In this document: positions 1 to 12,587 of the stretch, one piece after another
How the letters are laid out: every line of letters begins with the position of its first letter
Position numbering within the stretch: the stretch's first letter is position 1
From: Symbiotaphrina buchneri
Taxonomy: Eukaryota; Ascomycota; Symbiotaphrinales; Symbiotaphrinaceae
Length of the DNA: 64,000 nt
Assembly (NCBI GenBank): GCA_001599915.1
Contig: BCIG01000020.1
Span: 332,046 to 396,045, forward strand
Direction: 5' to 3'
The notes under the pieces: generated by a model
Seen by the model: the letters and a program-made list of their open reading frames with translations, nothing else
What the model was told of the DNA's origin: nothing
The model's database searches: none
Position numbers and translations under genes: made by a program

Positions 1-680
1 CTTAGTGTCCTTGACAAAGATTAGCCAACGGTGCATGGTCAACGGATGTTTGCCGAATCTAACGGCATCAAATGCCACCTCTGTAAGGACGCACATGAGA
101 TGTCCTTACCGTCATGGTTCTCTTTTCGGGACGACCCAGGTCCTCGCTGGAAGCTTTTCTCTTACCCAGCTTGAACGGTCTCGACACTTCAGTATGGGAC
201 GAAATGATGGAGTGTAAAGGTTGTATCGAGAGCCAGAGGCAGTCCGATCAGCTCGCCAAAAGATGACCAGGTAAAGACCGGGGAAGCTGCAGAGGAAAGC
301 AGAAACCTTCAGCCGAGCGGGGTTCTGCTAAAGAAGAGATGCCTGGTGGTAAGCTGGTGGATAGACCAGGATGAGACTGAAGCTGGCCTACAATGTAGCT
401 TCAGGTCCACGAATAAGGAAGGGTCAACTGAGAGTGTGGGATGGCAAACGTTGGACGAGACGGATGGTTTGGGTTTGAAATAGGAGGAGATTAGAGCTCT
501 CGCAATAAGTGTATTACTACTACCGGTATGATGCATGACGGACAACAACCTTCCAGAGGCAACTAGGCACCTTACCTTAGGTAAGGTAGGTAAGCACGGA
601 CGGGCTAAAGTACCTTAGGTAAGGTAAGGGTACTTCAAGCCAGCTCGGCTGGTTCGGTTACAGCTACCTTCCTAGGTCAA
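1..680. other. intergenic, no gene recognised
   Basis: Normal-GC sequence left of the Helitron. Short open frames are present but none resembles a known protein or has good splice structure. Around 570-590 and 611-629 there are dense copies of a CCTTACCTTAGGTAAGG-type palindromic motif that recurs in other intergenic regions of the window. A gene truncated by the window edge cannot be excluded. Confidence 0.5.
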
Positions 681-3600
681 TCTATAATACTACTACAAAA
701 CACCGCCAAGACTTTTAGTTAGATATAGCCGTTTAACTCTTTACAGTTAACTTTCTTCCCAATTAGGAACAAACTGTGCCGGACTTTTAACAGCCGAAGT
801 TCTGCGCTCTACCTACAGCTGAAACAGCTGTAATCACGCCAAAAATGCTGTGTACCAAGCACACCGTGGTATATGACCCTAGATTGCGGCCTAGCTATAG
901 TTGTTCACGTGTTATACCCCCTGGATTGCGCTATATCCATAGCTGTTATAGCTGTAATTAAACAAAAAGGGTCTTCAGTCAATACAAATCCTTCAAAGGT
1001 GTATATGTATATCCCTGGAAAATAATTTTACAAACGTAATCTTGCTAACAACTACTTGGTAAACAAGAAAACATGTACAACTGTAACAACTACAAAACCA
1101 CATTTTCTTCCCTTTAACCTGCCTCTTTTTTCTTCTCTTTATCACATATATTCTGAGATTTATTCAGTTCTTTCTTTAATTATTACTACTATTCTAATAT
1201 GTTACAGAATCATAGACATCAACCTCTTGTAAAGGTTGATATGAACGTGGATAGACCTGTAACCATACCTGATTCTATCATCATTAAACATCTATGATCC
1301 TTTTCAGCTTCTATTATTTTCTTATCTTCTTTACCATGTATGTATACTCCAGCTAAATAACTGTTTACTATATCATTCAGTATTATTTAAAATACAACAT
1401 TGTATACTATGTTTACAATAGTTTAATTCTTTTGTTTCCAGTTAATTTATCCTGAAACACCTTTCTAAGAGCTTAAAGCTGTTGTAAAGAAGGTTACAGT
1501 TGATACAGTTCAAACTATAAACATTATAACAACTATATCAGTTAATAACACTGTATAAACATCGTTTGACACAGGACCACTTAAGTAACCTGTATCTGTT
1601 CCTGATTGTTACTATGATATTTGATTCCAAGTCTTGTTCTTTAACACAACTATTAATGTTAAGAGTTTGTTGAATAAAGATAATACATCATTAAACATAT
1701 CAAACGTATTAAATAAAACCTATAATTCAATTAAAAAGAAACCGTTTTATCTGACAGATAATGACCAAGCGTTCAAAACAAACCTTATTCAGAACAATTT
1801 ATAATCAAGCTACTTAACAACATCATATACACCTAAAGGACCAGGGACATTCAAACCAGTTGTCTTTAATCCAAATAGTTATTATCCCTTAGGACCTTTA
1901 ACTAGATTACTGTTAATACAAGTAAAAATCTAACCTTCTATACATTGAACTGTAGATTAAATTCCATCTCTTTAGAAGCTTTTACTGTGTTAGGATAGTT
2001 AGGGATAGGTGGATAGCTATTGAATCAAGTAGGAAAATAGATAGGGAAATATACTATAAAGGAAACACCGTTATAAAACAATGGGAATAAAGTCTTTGTA
2101 CAGGTTGTTACATAGAAAAATCACATAGAAAACCATATAAAGAAATCATCTATTTAAAACAAGAAACAAACATCAGTAAAACAGGTTCTGAATTTACTAT
2201 CTAACATGCTGATCCTTTATCTTATTATCAAAAAAAGAGCTTTTATTTCCTGGAATACAGAACATCAGAAAAACGTTGTTTTATTCTGTTCTACTAGAGT
2301 TTAGACCACATCATGTAATGTTAGTACAAAAGCACAAATCATCTTCTGTACCTTTTGTACCTTCTATACCCTTTTTCCCATTATACTACCTAGCTACAAG
2401 CCCAGTATATCACAGATTTTACCCTGTTTTACAGACTGTAATCCAGGACTAATTACAGGTTAACATATCGATTTCTTACTGGTTACAAGTTTATACCATG
2501 TTATCAGCTTACCTTCAACTGTATCAACCTTTTTAAACACTTTAGATGAAATATACAGTTTCTAAGAATCCTTACCTGAGTTACCTACAGTTTCTTATTA
2601 TCAAAGACTTCAATTTAATGATTTATAACGTTCTTAATCATTATGTCTTATTATTAAACCTTTGTTTCTTTCTTTCTTTACAACTGTACCCTGTTATATA
2701 ATCATACCTAGGTTTCCAAGGGCTTTTAATTCAGTAAACAAAGGTATTAATTCACAGATTCATTATCTTAAACCTATAGATTAACAATGTTCATATTGTT
2801 TTATTCTGTATTATAAACACCAGGGTATACAAAATTAGGGGTCCTGTTGTAAAGATAATGATATCCAACTCCTAATGATTTGTAAACTGTCTGAGTATCT
2901 ATAAAACTTATTTACATTTTAAGAGACTTATGTTTATAAGTTTCATGATAATATTCATCAATATAACTGTATTCTGGCTTTTACATTCTTTAATTACACT
3001 ATTGACTTACATTTCTATACTAGTTATGGTCTGAATGTGTTTATAGTTCATAAAGAACTGTATCATGTACATAGATCATTGTAAACTATCTTAGATAGAC
3101 CATTACAATATATACAGCTGTTTATTTATAACTCTGTATATATAACCCAAGCTTGTTATCAATGGAATCTATAATTGAATCTGTATATCATCTACAATTT
3201 AACCAACATGTTATATAAGGTTAACCCTTTTATCAACATGTATTAAATTGTAAATGAACAAATATATAACTTTACAATTGTAACCCAGAATATTTATATT
3301 CTGTTTAATCTATAAATACAGTTTATTCTTAAATATAGTGTTGATTATCATTGTAAGAATTTGTTGATAACAATAGAAATCACAGCTGTTGTACCTGATA
3401 TGGACAATATTATCTTTTACAACCAGGAGATCTGTTTTATAAACTGAAACATCTTTGTTAAAGCATTTTAAACAATCAGTTATAGGTATCCAGTTTATAT
3501 TCTTCTTTATTATGTTCTCTTATTTCCATATGAAAACCAGGGATTTGATTGGAATATTCTTATTAAAGATCATTAAAAAACTTAAAAGATTACTTGTTTT

Positions 3601-4053
3601 CAACAATAGGAATATTATCATTACAGGCTATACAATCAGTTTAATTACTTCTTGATGTTCATTTATACTGAATGATTAGAACAACAATATTTGATTGATG
3701 TTTAATGTATATATAAATAATTAAAACTGGATTGGTGTTAAAATCACCAGAATAACATCCATGCTGATATCTATATTGATATTACAGATGTATTAAATTA
3801 TAACGATTTTAATCTAAGCTGTCTTAAACAACCTATTATTCTTTTCTTTACTTATGTTGACAATCTATGATAAATGATGTAATTGTATCAAGACTCCATA
3901 GTAATTGTTCGTTATTTTGGTTGTTTAATGTTCTTTATCACATTTACAATCAACTTAAAATGGAGAAAGATCCAAGAAGAACTGTTACCTGGCTAAACTG
4001 TAGCTGATAACCCTGTTTTAGTTGTAAGGATATTTTATACAAAATAAACTGAG

Positions 4054-4323
4054 TTGTTACATAATCTGAAAAAGAAACATGTCTTTGGTAAATATGTTGG
4101 TTATGTTTGGATAATTAAGTATCAGAAATACAAACTGTTACATATGTATCTGTTTTTATTCCTTGTTATAACAGATTGTTTTGATACACTTGAATACATT
4201 GATAAGATCATATCAACAGAGATACCCAATCGTTCTGATATTGAACTATATCAAATTGTAACAACTATAATGTTATATAGTCTGTGTGATATAGGTATAC
4301 ATTCCTTACTATCTTGTATATAA
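4054..4323 (+). pseudogene. Helitron Rep-domain remnant
   Basis: This open stretch reads like the Helitron_like_N / Rep endonuclease segment of RepHel proteins. Visible blocks are VGYVWIIKYQK, a hydrophobic LHMYLFLFL strand, YIDKIISTEIPN and ELYQIVTTIML, in the order known for the family. The catalytic HUH motif (normally H-M-H) reads H-M-Y at 4141-4149; a His-to-Tyr change is what a single C-to-T transition would give. Both flanks run into stops. The reading frame differs from that of the helicase remnant downstream, so a frameshift or an intron must lie between them. Confidence 0.78.
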
Positions 4324-6581
4324 CAAGATTGTCATCAATGTTATCATTGTTAAAAGGGTTTTTTAAAGACATTATATAATTATATAACCATCAGTGATAA
4401 TGGTTATCCACTTTACCAATGATGGAATAATAGTTAATATCTATAAGTTATCAATTTATCTGGGAACTTTATGTTTAATAACCATTGGATTGTTTCTTAT
4501 AATCTATATCTTTTACATAAGTATTAAGTATATATTAATGTTAAAGTTTGTATAATTGCCAAGGTTGTAAAATATATTTACAAGTATATTTACAAAGGTT
4601 CTAACCGGTTTACAATGGAATTACATCAAGATAATATAGTTGTAAACAGCTTGGATAAGATTTACAATTATTTACAAGCTTGTTATGTTAAACTGATAAA
4701 AGCTGTATAGTATCTTTTTGAGTTTGTAAATCATAAGAAAAATCCTTTTGTTTATCCTCTTAGTTATTATCTTCCTGGTTAACAACCTGTATATTTCTAG
4801 ACAAATAATACAATAGATGAATTACAAACACAAGTAAATATTATATGTTTTATATTTATAGTATTCTTTAAGTATAATGTTAAGAATCCAGATGATTGTA
4901 ACAAGTTCTATCAACAGTTTCCTGAATACTATACCTATAACAAATTTAATTGTATATAAAATATACATAAGGTTAAAGAAAAGTTTATAATTAACTGTAT
5001 GTATCACTGTATATCTATTGTAGATAAACGTTTTTTCCTATGGTTGTTACTGATCATTGTTTATAGATCATAATTATTTAAATACCTATATACTGTTAAT
5101 GGAATCTGTTACCCAATCTTTCAAGAAGTTTATCTTGTTCTTGGATTACTGGAGAATGATTAGAAGTAGATTACATGTTTTAAAAAGGTTGTACTCTTTG
5201 TATTTGAATAGATACTATGGACTTTATATACTATGATTCTCTTATATAAAGGTATGATTCAGTCTGTCTGTATCTAGAATCAGTTCTAGGATCAACTATG
5301 TAATGATCTTTCCTGAAAGCTATAACAACTGTAGATTGATACAGCTGGTTTTCAAGACTTACATTTTAATTATAGCCTGTATCTGATTTCACAGATCTTT
5401 AAAAATACATATAAATCACTTGTAGATTTTGGTTTCCTGACTTTTATCCATAATTAAACTGATTATAAGAATAATCCCTTGATTCTGAACAAAATAAACT
5501 ATGATGTTTAGGTTAAGACTATGTTTACAAGAAAATGATATCTACTTTTAAACCCTGGTTAAAAGTTTTATTTTTACTGTATTACAACGATAACAACTGT
5601 ACAACCATTTCATATGTTATTCTTTTTGAACAATGTTACAGGTATAAGGAAAACCTTCTTTTACAAGGTACTTTGTAATCATTTTTAAAGACAAGGAAAG
5701 ATTGTTATCTATGTTGTTTCTTCTAGGATCACAATCTTATTTCTTTCTAAAGGTTGTACAACCTATTCATGGTTTAAGATTCCTTTGGATCTTATTAACA
5801 ACAACCTGATTTGTTTTACAACCAATAGTTAGACTATAGAATTCATATATTGTACTTTCCTTATTATCTAGGATAAAGTACCTATATAAGACAAGAGATG
5901 TTTTAAAACTACAGATTTAACCCTTTGTTTTATTCTTGATAAGAACGAATTCTTTAATGGTATTCCAATGATTTTTAAAGATAACTTTGTTTAAATTCTT
6001 TCAATTATTGTACATGGAAACCAAAGGGTTATTGTACAAGTTTATTTTCAGAAGTCCATGTTATAGTTGTATTGTGAAAAACTACAGTTATCTTAGAATT
6101 ACAGATTATAAACAACAGGTTAAACAAATAATTATTACATTAGATATAGTAACTTTTCTATAATCTAAATCTTTATAACTGTATTCTAGTTATAAAAGGT
6201 ATCCAGTCTTTTCAATTACTTGTATGTTTTTATGAATATATATTCTCTCATGATATACTTGATCATATGTTAGAATACTTAGAGTTCTTTATTGATTGAT
6301 TAATTCTTAGTATATAAAATAACTCAGTTAATAAGTTCAATGATTTTCTTCTAAACCAGATACCAGGTAAAGTCTTTACATATTATTCTGTAAATATAAT
6401 AGATGTTCTGAATGATATAAATACAGTAGATATATTACTTTCTGAATTTCTTGTGATAATCAATGTTGTTATCATTCTTCCTGTGTAATTACGGCTTAAA
6501 GTTAATGTACCTGTTATGTTACTATGTAACCTTTATTTGTAAGAAGGTCTTTATAATGATACCTGGTTTTTAATCACTAGG

Positions 6582-6866
6582 TTGCAAACCAGATATATTA
6601 AGGCCTGTATCCTTAAGAATGAGTTTAATGATTATTTTAAGGTTTTACCCTGTATACCGTTAAATACAAAGGAGAATGATTTCCTCTCTGTTCTTATACA
6701 CAGACAATTTTCAATCTGTCTTTGTTTTGTTATAACTGTTAACAAGTCCCAGGGTCAATTATTCAATATAGTTGATATTGATTTACAGCTAGGAACATTT
6801 GTACACGGTCAGATATATGTTGTATTCTTATATGTTATTATTGTTACAGGTTTATCTGTTTTGTAG
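6582..6866 (+). pseudogene. Helitron helicase (PIF1-like) C-terminal remnant
   Basis: The translation carries the last helicase motifs of Helitron/PIF1 proteins: PLNTKENDF, HRQFSICLCF, the near-invariant NKSQGQ (6741-6758), then FVHGQIYV, which corresponds to the HGQLYVALSR block. The final SR arginine region is degraded. The surrounding sequence is AT-rich and closed by stops on both sides. It lies about 2.3 kb downstream of the Rep remnant on the same strand, as expected for one RepHel gene. Confidence 0.82.
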
Positions 6867-8386
6867 AATGAGAATCAGGAGTAAAAGACTGATAATATTG
6901 TTTACCCTAAGGTTTTATTACATCTATGATCTTAAACAACCAGGTAACAAAGACTATATACTGTATAGTACAGGGCTAGTAATTGTTTTGTATATAACAT
7001 TTATTAATATAAAAGTTTACATGTTGTTTTTGGTTCTTTCTAATAAGATATCTTTTTATATTAACTGTAATTGTTAACCGTTTCTTTATAGTTACTAAAA
7101 TTTTTTTAACAATAATACAAGATTTATTCTTGGATTTGATTCAAAATACAACTGTAAAAAAGAACAGTAGACAGAATACTGTTTTCTTAAAGCTGTTATC
7201 TGTAACAGGATAAGTACAGCTGTAACAACTAATTCTTATTAACCTTATGTTGTTTGATTTTTAAACAACTGTTTATAACAGAATGAATACAGTTGTAACA
7301 ACTATTTCTTTTTGATCTTATGTTCTTTGATCTTATCATGAAGTTTAGCCAGTTTAAAACATTTGTTGTTGATTTATCTTAGTAACTTGTTCATATCTGT
7401 TTAAATCACTTAAGGTTTATATTCTGTAGTCTTGGGTTTCTTGACAACAAATGAATCATCTGTATCAGTTTTAAGGGAATGTTTTTGTTTGTTTGATATA
7501 AAGTATGTAGTTTTCTTATTAAAAGCTGTAAAAAATGTTTAGTATTGTTTTATAAGATATTATAATTGTAACTGTAACAATTGTATATACCCTGTATAAC
7601 AGTATATAAACTGTAACAGGTTTCTGTAAAACTAAAGTAACAGTTTGTATATGATCTCTTAAGAGTATCAGATAATGTTATACATCAGGTATAAGGATCA
7701 TAAACCTTGATACAATGGTTGTAAGGTTTCAAAACAGCTGTACCAGTTGATTGTATTATAAAGGCCTTTATATTGACCAGCTGTTTTTTGAACCTATGTA
7801 ACTTGGTAACCTGTTCAGGATCTTGATTCAGTTTTCCTCTCTTTTAAGGATTACAGATGATAGATAGCTTTGTAACATGGTTAAGTACTTTATTCAATAA
7901 GAATGTATCCTTTAATCCTTGAAGAATGAATCCTGTCTTTTTGTACTATTATAACATTAGTAAAAACCGTAACAGAAGTAAGCTTTACATACTTTATCAT
8001 AAGATATCTTAACATGTTTTACAGCTATAAGGTTTATAATCCCTTTTTAATCTTTAATCCTTCTTGTAAATCAGCTAGCTGGTATGTTGTATTTGATTTC
8101 TTTATCTGTATCTATCATAGCCTTTAATAAATAACTAGATACAGGATGTTTTAATTGAAGTTCATTTATAAGTAAGTTTATATTGTTTACATTAATCATT
8201 GATATAATACATGTAACTTTTCTCTATGGTTTACAGGTTAATATTGATTTATAATCATTTGATTCATTTGATTCATTGCTTCTGTTTATAGAAACAGGAT
8301 TGTTATTGTCTAAGACTTTATCTATGATATAATATACAACTGTTTTCTCTTTGTCTTTATATCAGTTACCTTTTGTTAACATTATA

Positions 8387-8515
8387 ATCAATGTAACTAG
8401 TGTAGTTATACTTTGCTTAGATGTAATCAATATAACTAGTACAGTTATACCTTGTTTAAATATAGTTAACATAGTTGATATAGTTGTTCCTTGTTTAGAT
8501 ACAGTTAACATAGTT
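8387..8515 (+). repeat. 39-bp tandem repeat, about 3.3 copies
   Basis: Three full units start at 8387, 8426 and 8465, each 39 bp, followed by a partial unit from 8504. Units share a core of the type AACTAGTrCAGTTATACyTTG and differ mainly by transitions. The array is open in one frame, giving an Ile/Val-rich repeated peptide, but there is no reason to think it is a gene. It lies in the 3' third of the Helitron. Confidence 0.8.
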
Positions 8516-8817
8516 ACAGGTTACTTTGTTAATAGCTCTGATATCTTTAAACATGGTTTTATATATTCAAAAAAGATCTTAAAAATGTAATCATGTATAT
8601 CCTACGATAATAATTAACATTATTCAATGTTTATTTAGTAACATATGTAAAAACATACTATTGTCAATTGTTTCAACCTGATTCAATCCTGATTATAAAT
8701 TGTTTATATGATTTAGTTAATTTGTTACAATTGTTTCAATTGTATATAACCCTTTACTGTTATTTATAGTCTCTTTAGATTACTATTATTAAATAGGTAT
8801 AATAGCTATTGTTTAAC

Positions 8818-8943
8818 CATAATAGGTTATTAAAACATAATAGATTGTTAAGATACAATAGGTTATTAAATTGTAATAGATTATTGAGATACAATAGGTT
8901 ATTAAAACACAATAGATTGTTGATGTGTAACAGATTCTTAAGA
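8818..8943 (+). repeat. 18-bp tandem repeat, 7 copies
   Basis: Seven 18-bp units with the consensus yAyAATAGrTTrTTAArA run from 8818, with a degenerate eighth unit after 8943. Units ending GGTTATTAAA and GATTGTTAAG tend to alternate, which suggests a 36-bp higher-order unit. Because 18 is divisible by 3 the array is an open frame encoding an NRLL-type repeat; this is a by-product of the period and not evidence for a protein. Confidence 0.85.
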
Positions 8944-9645
8944 TATAATAAACTGTGTATTCTGTTATGTATTTATAATAGTTATTATTAAATATTCTAT
9001 AACCTGGATTTCCTTACTATCTTGTATTTTACTTTGTTACAGTTAGAAACTTTTTATAACTATAAAGAATATATATACAGGAGGTCTTTTATTCTTAACA
9101 TCTTTATTATCTTTCTCCAGGTCAATACTCATGTATTCAGTCTATATCAACTAAATTAGTTATGTTCTATTATTACAGTTATTACAACTACAAATACAAT
9201 GTTCATCATACAGGTAAGGAATTTGATTGTACTCTATAACCGTTTATTGATGTCGTAAAATCAATATATAAGGAGATAAGATAGAAGTAAGGATGTTTGC
9301 TTACATCATCAAACAGACGGTTCAGGTTGTTGATGTTGGATGACCCTGGGTCCGTCATTTTTCATGTCTTGATACCTAATCCTCATTAGTTTAGTTATCA
9401 AGATCATCAAAATACCATCTAAAATCATTATATTTTGATGAAAATCACGTTCTGATCAATGAAATGATGATAAAACTTACCTATCTGGATCACTAAAGTA
9501 GTTTCTTATTGTTAACTAACCTTCTGTTGGTGGTAAAGTACGTGGTAAGATAAGGATGTAGGAGAGAAAGTAAGGAAAGGTTTGATGGGTTTGTATACGT
9601 TATTGACTAGGAACTATTCCTGATTAGGATTCAATAGTCACATGA

Positions 9646-9680
9646 CCACCCTCGAGTAATCGAGGGTGGCATAAATCTAG
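9646..9680 (+). other. Helitron 3' terminal hairpin and CTAG end
   Basis: A perfect inverted repeat, CCACCCTCGA / TCGAGGGTGG, with a GTAA loop is followed 7 nt later by CTAG and then by T in the flank. This is the transposition terminator expected at a Helitron 3' end. It is GC-rich compared with the element body, so it seems to have escaped most of the point mutation. Confidence 0.88.
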
Positions 9681-10172
9681 TTCACATAATCAAAGTTGTA
9701 TCAGCCTTTATGGTAGTAGGTGTGTCAGATGCTGTCAAATGTATGATATGGCTGCAGCCAGGATGCCAGGCGCAAAGAGGGCATGGGTGTACGAAGGGGC
9801 TAGCCTGGCACCCGACTACTCTCAGTTACCAGTAGACCTTTTCAGAGTCCTGCGGTGCACATGACATTGATGCTTAAAGTGATTTGATATCGCCAAGCAA
9901 TTGTCGCGAACCCCACGAATTTAGGAGTTAGACGCGCCTCTGCTGGTGGTGTTCGCCGCGTTACACGACAACTGCCTACCTACCTAAGGTACCTTATGGA
10001 TTGCTTCTCTGACTTGACGTCCTAGCCCACAACACGGGTCAGATGCACGATCTAGACGCCGGTCATAATCACAAGAATTGTATCATGGGGCATTGGTGAG
10101 AACAGTATCGAAAACAGCCCCTGGCTGCTTCACGTCGATTCCTGCGATTGGACCATTGCAGCACAATTCAAG
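9681..10172. other. intergenic, upstream of the GCP4-like gene
   Basis: Normal-GC sequence between the Helitron and the next start codon. It contains a CTACCTACCTAAGGTACC motif cluster (about 9975-9996). No gene or RNA is recognised. It presumably holds the promoter of the downstream gene. Confidence 0.5.
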
Positions 10173-12587
10173 ATGCTACACGAAATCTTCCTCTGTCTTT
10201 CCGGCCATAATTCGACCCTTCTTTCAGCTTCAACTAGCCCTGAAACGGGTTCTCCTTTTCCAGGAAATAAGCTGCTATCACCACCAGAGCAAGCTCTGCT
10301 GGGGTCTATTGCACGTCTGAGCCGACTGCATCGCGACATATCCGCTCGTGCGACACGGATAACAACATCCCATCCCTCTGCTGTATGCAAGGCGGTCTCG
10401 ACAGCCATTCTGTCTACGTATCTCGGACAGTATCAGCGGAAGATCCTAGAGGTGGAAAGGAAGATTCTTCAAAATGACGCAGACTTGGTCGGGACTTTGG
10501 GCATCGTCCCTCTTTCCGCCGTGGTCAGAGAGTTCGACACCTGGATGAGACGTATGGAATGGTTTGCGCAATTGACAGATTTCATGTTGCCTGACCACGA
10601 AGCTGATGGGAGCACACACTCGCGGCAGAAAGTCGCGCCTACTGGCCACTTATGCGAAGGTGCTGCAATCATAAATAGGCTAAGGGATGAGGCGCGTACT
10701 GGGTATCCTGATATCGAAAAGGTTGTGAATCACCTGACTAAGGTGGCCGAAATGGCATGGTTGCGGCAATTGTCAAGTTGGGTCCTATACGGGAAGCTGC
10801 CAGAGTTTGGAGCGGACGACTTTTTCATACAGAAGTTTAGCCGGAGGGCGGAAGATGATGCTGGTGACAGGTCAACCTTCGCGATTCAGACCACGCTTCT
10901 GCCCGTTTTCGTGACAGCATCGACCGCTTCTTCAATTCTCTTTATTGGGCGTTCGCTGAACCTCATCCGGACACGAGCGGCCCAATTGATGTCCACTGGT
11001 GGACTTGGGGTGGCCTCATCTCCAGAGTTGGCTCTTTTACCAACTCATCTGCGCCAGTTATCTATGTTGGTCCCTCCAATCTCAGCCTCTTCGCTTTCAA
11101 ACGCTGTCGCAGCCATCCGATTATCTCTATCACAGAATACTCTTCAGCAGCTACTACCTTTGCCCAAGATCATTCAGGTACTAGAATTGCTTCGAAACTT
11201 CTTTCTCTTAGGTCGAGGAGAATTTGCGATCGCTTTGATTACCCAGGCGGACGAAGCTATACAATTCCGCCGTCCCCGGCCGTCCCTGCGAGAGGATTCG
11301 CGAAAACCGCTTCCGGGTCTGGACGCCGTCGTATTGAAGGACGGCGAGATCCTAGCTGTCCTTGCTCGTACATGGGCTGTTTTATCATTCATGCAGAAAG
11401 GTGAAGACGTCATCGACGATGAACTTGACCTCGCTCGCGACCTTATCAATCTCGAACGTTCCAAGGCCAACGACGAGACTATGGCCGCGTTCAATGGATC
11501 GGATACTGAGGAATCAAATTACGAATATCTTGAAACTTCCTTCAAAGACCTGCTTCTTCCTGTCTCAACCAGTCTAACCCTTAGTATACCGTCTCCGCTG
11601 GACCTGTTTCTTACCTCTACGGATGCACAGACTTATTCTACGATCCATGCATACTTACTCAGTATTCGCCGCGGCCACCACAGATTATCTCACATGTGGC
11701 GCAATACACCCATCCGGCGAGATCATCCGGCTCCACCGGGACCGCCGTACAGCAATACACCCCTGGGGCAAGCAACTTTGACAAAAAGGAGATTAAGATC
11801 TCATGGCCGCAATCTGTGGATGCGGCCGATTTGGGCAACTAGCAGCGCAGCGCTCTTCTTGTTGGGCGAGCTAGGCGCCTATCTTCAGCAAGACGTTGTT
11901 GAAGCCTCTTGGGAGGAGTTTCGATCATGGATTGAACAACCTCAGAAGCAATCATCGAGGCCTCCCACATCTGCTTCTACGATGTCCGGCCTCTCGATCC
12001 CGGATTCAGCTTTTCCTTCTGCAAGCGGTGACATGACAGGGTCAACTTCGGCTTTTGTCCAAGAGCGTCCTCCTCATGATCCTGAAACGCTGTCTCGTGC
12101 CCACAGCTCCTATCTGGCTGCTCTAGCACAAGCGATCTTGCTCACAGACTTCGTATTTACGAATACGCTACGGAAATTTCTTCAAAACCTCGACCTTTAC
12201 CTATCCCTAATCGGGCGACTACAGTCCGTTCAACACAATATTGATCTTGAATTAGATGATGGTGTAGTCGATGCATTCACCAATTTCGAAAGGGAGGAAG
12301 TAGATGTCAAGCAGCAGTTGCTGGGCGCACGCGGAGACGTCGAGCTCGGCATGCACAGGTTGGTGACACGGCTGAAAGAATTAGACAGGGACACCACACG
12401 GGGAGCCGGATGGGCCAGACGCCGACTACATACCGCTTTTAGCTCCGGGACACCGAATACGGCTCTGGAGTTTGCTCCAGGAAAGCCAGCAGGCATCGAT
12501 AGGTTGCTGATGAAGTTGGACTATGAACGTTTAGCTTATTCGGCGCTTGAAGAGAAAAATGCCGTGAGGGAGATTTCCCCAGCATAA
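10173..12587 (+). CDS. gamma-tubulin complex component, GCP4-like (Spc97/Spc98 family)
   Basis: An uninterrupted 804-codon gene. The N-terminus (MLHEIFLCLSGH, then LLSPPEQALL) matches the start of fungal GCP4 proteins, and the block YLGQYQRKILEVERKIL followed by GIVPLSAVVREFDTWMRR is typical of the GRIP1 region of the Spc97/Spc98 family. GCP4 is a gamma-tubulin ring complex subunit that caps or completes the ring at spindle pole bodies or septal microtubule organising centres. The C-terminal part (about residues 610-780) contains the helical GRIP2-like region. Length is in the range known for filamentous fungal GCP4, longer than animal GCP4. The start is the first in-frame ATG. No intron is needed. 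A GCP5/6 assignment is possible but fits the N-terminus less well. Confidence 0.85.
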   Translation: MLHEIFLCLSGHNSTLLSASTSPETGSPFPGNKLLSPPEQALLGSIARLSRLHRDISARATRITTSHPSAVCKAVSTAILSTYLGQYQRKILEVERKILQNDADLVGTLGIVPLSAVVREFDTWMRRMEWFAQLTDFMLPDHEADGSTHSRQKVAPTGHLCEGAAIINRLRDEARTGYPDIEKVVNHLTKVAEMAWLRQLSSWVLYGKLPEFGADDFFIQKFSRRAEDDAGDRSTFAIQTTLLPVFVTASTASSILFIGRSLNLIRTRAAQLMSTGGLGVASSPELALLPTHLRQLSMLVPPISASSLSNAVAAIRLSLSQNTLQQLLPLPKIIQVLELLRNFFLLGRGEFAIALITQADEAIQFRRPRPSLREDSRKPLPGLDAVVLKDGEILAVLARTWAVLSFMQKGEDVIDDELDLARDLINLERSKANDETMAAFNGSDTEESNYEYLETSFKDLLLPVSTSLTLSIPSPLDLFLTSTDAQTYSTIHAYLLSIRRGHHRLSHMWRNTPIRRDHPAPPGPPYSNTPLGQATLTKRRLRSHGRNLWMRPIWATSSAALFLLGELGAYLQQDVVEASWEEFRSWIEQPQKQSSRPPTSASTMSGLSIPDSAFPSASGDMTGSTSAFVQERPPHDPETLSRAHSSYLAALAQAILLTDFVFTNTLRKFLQNLDLYLSLIGRLQSVQHNIDLELDDGVVDAFTNFEREEVDVKQQLLGARGDVELGMHRLVTRLKELDRDTTRGAGWARRRLHTAFSSGTPNTALEFAPGKPAGIDRLLMKLDYERLAYSALEEKNAVREISPA

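Larger units (their letters stand above)
681..9680 (+). mobile_element. RIP-degraded Helitron, 9.0 kb
   Basis: A rolling-circle DNA transposon. The proposed 5' end begins TCTATAATAC right after an A at 680. The 3' end is a perfect 10-bp stem with a 4-nt loop (9646-9669), then 7 nt, then CTAG at 9677-9680, followed by T. TC at the 5' end, a subterminal hairpin, a CTRR 3' end and insertion between A and T are the classic Helitron signature. Inside are remnants of the Rep domain (4054-4323) and of the helicase C-terminus (6582-6866), both on the plus strand and in the expected order. The body is strongly AT-rich with many stops, consistent with RIP, so the copy cannot encode its own transposition protein. 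The 3' end is well supported; the 5' end is the best candidate rather than proven. Confidence 0.85.

Noticed and set aside
8351-8590. 79-codon Ile/Val-rich frame that looks like a membrane protein
   Set aside because: It is explained by the 39-bp tandem repeat and AT-rich composition.
8809-8991. NRLL-repeat peptide frame
   Set aside because: It is the by-product of an 18-bp tandem repeat in degraded transposon DNA.
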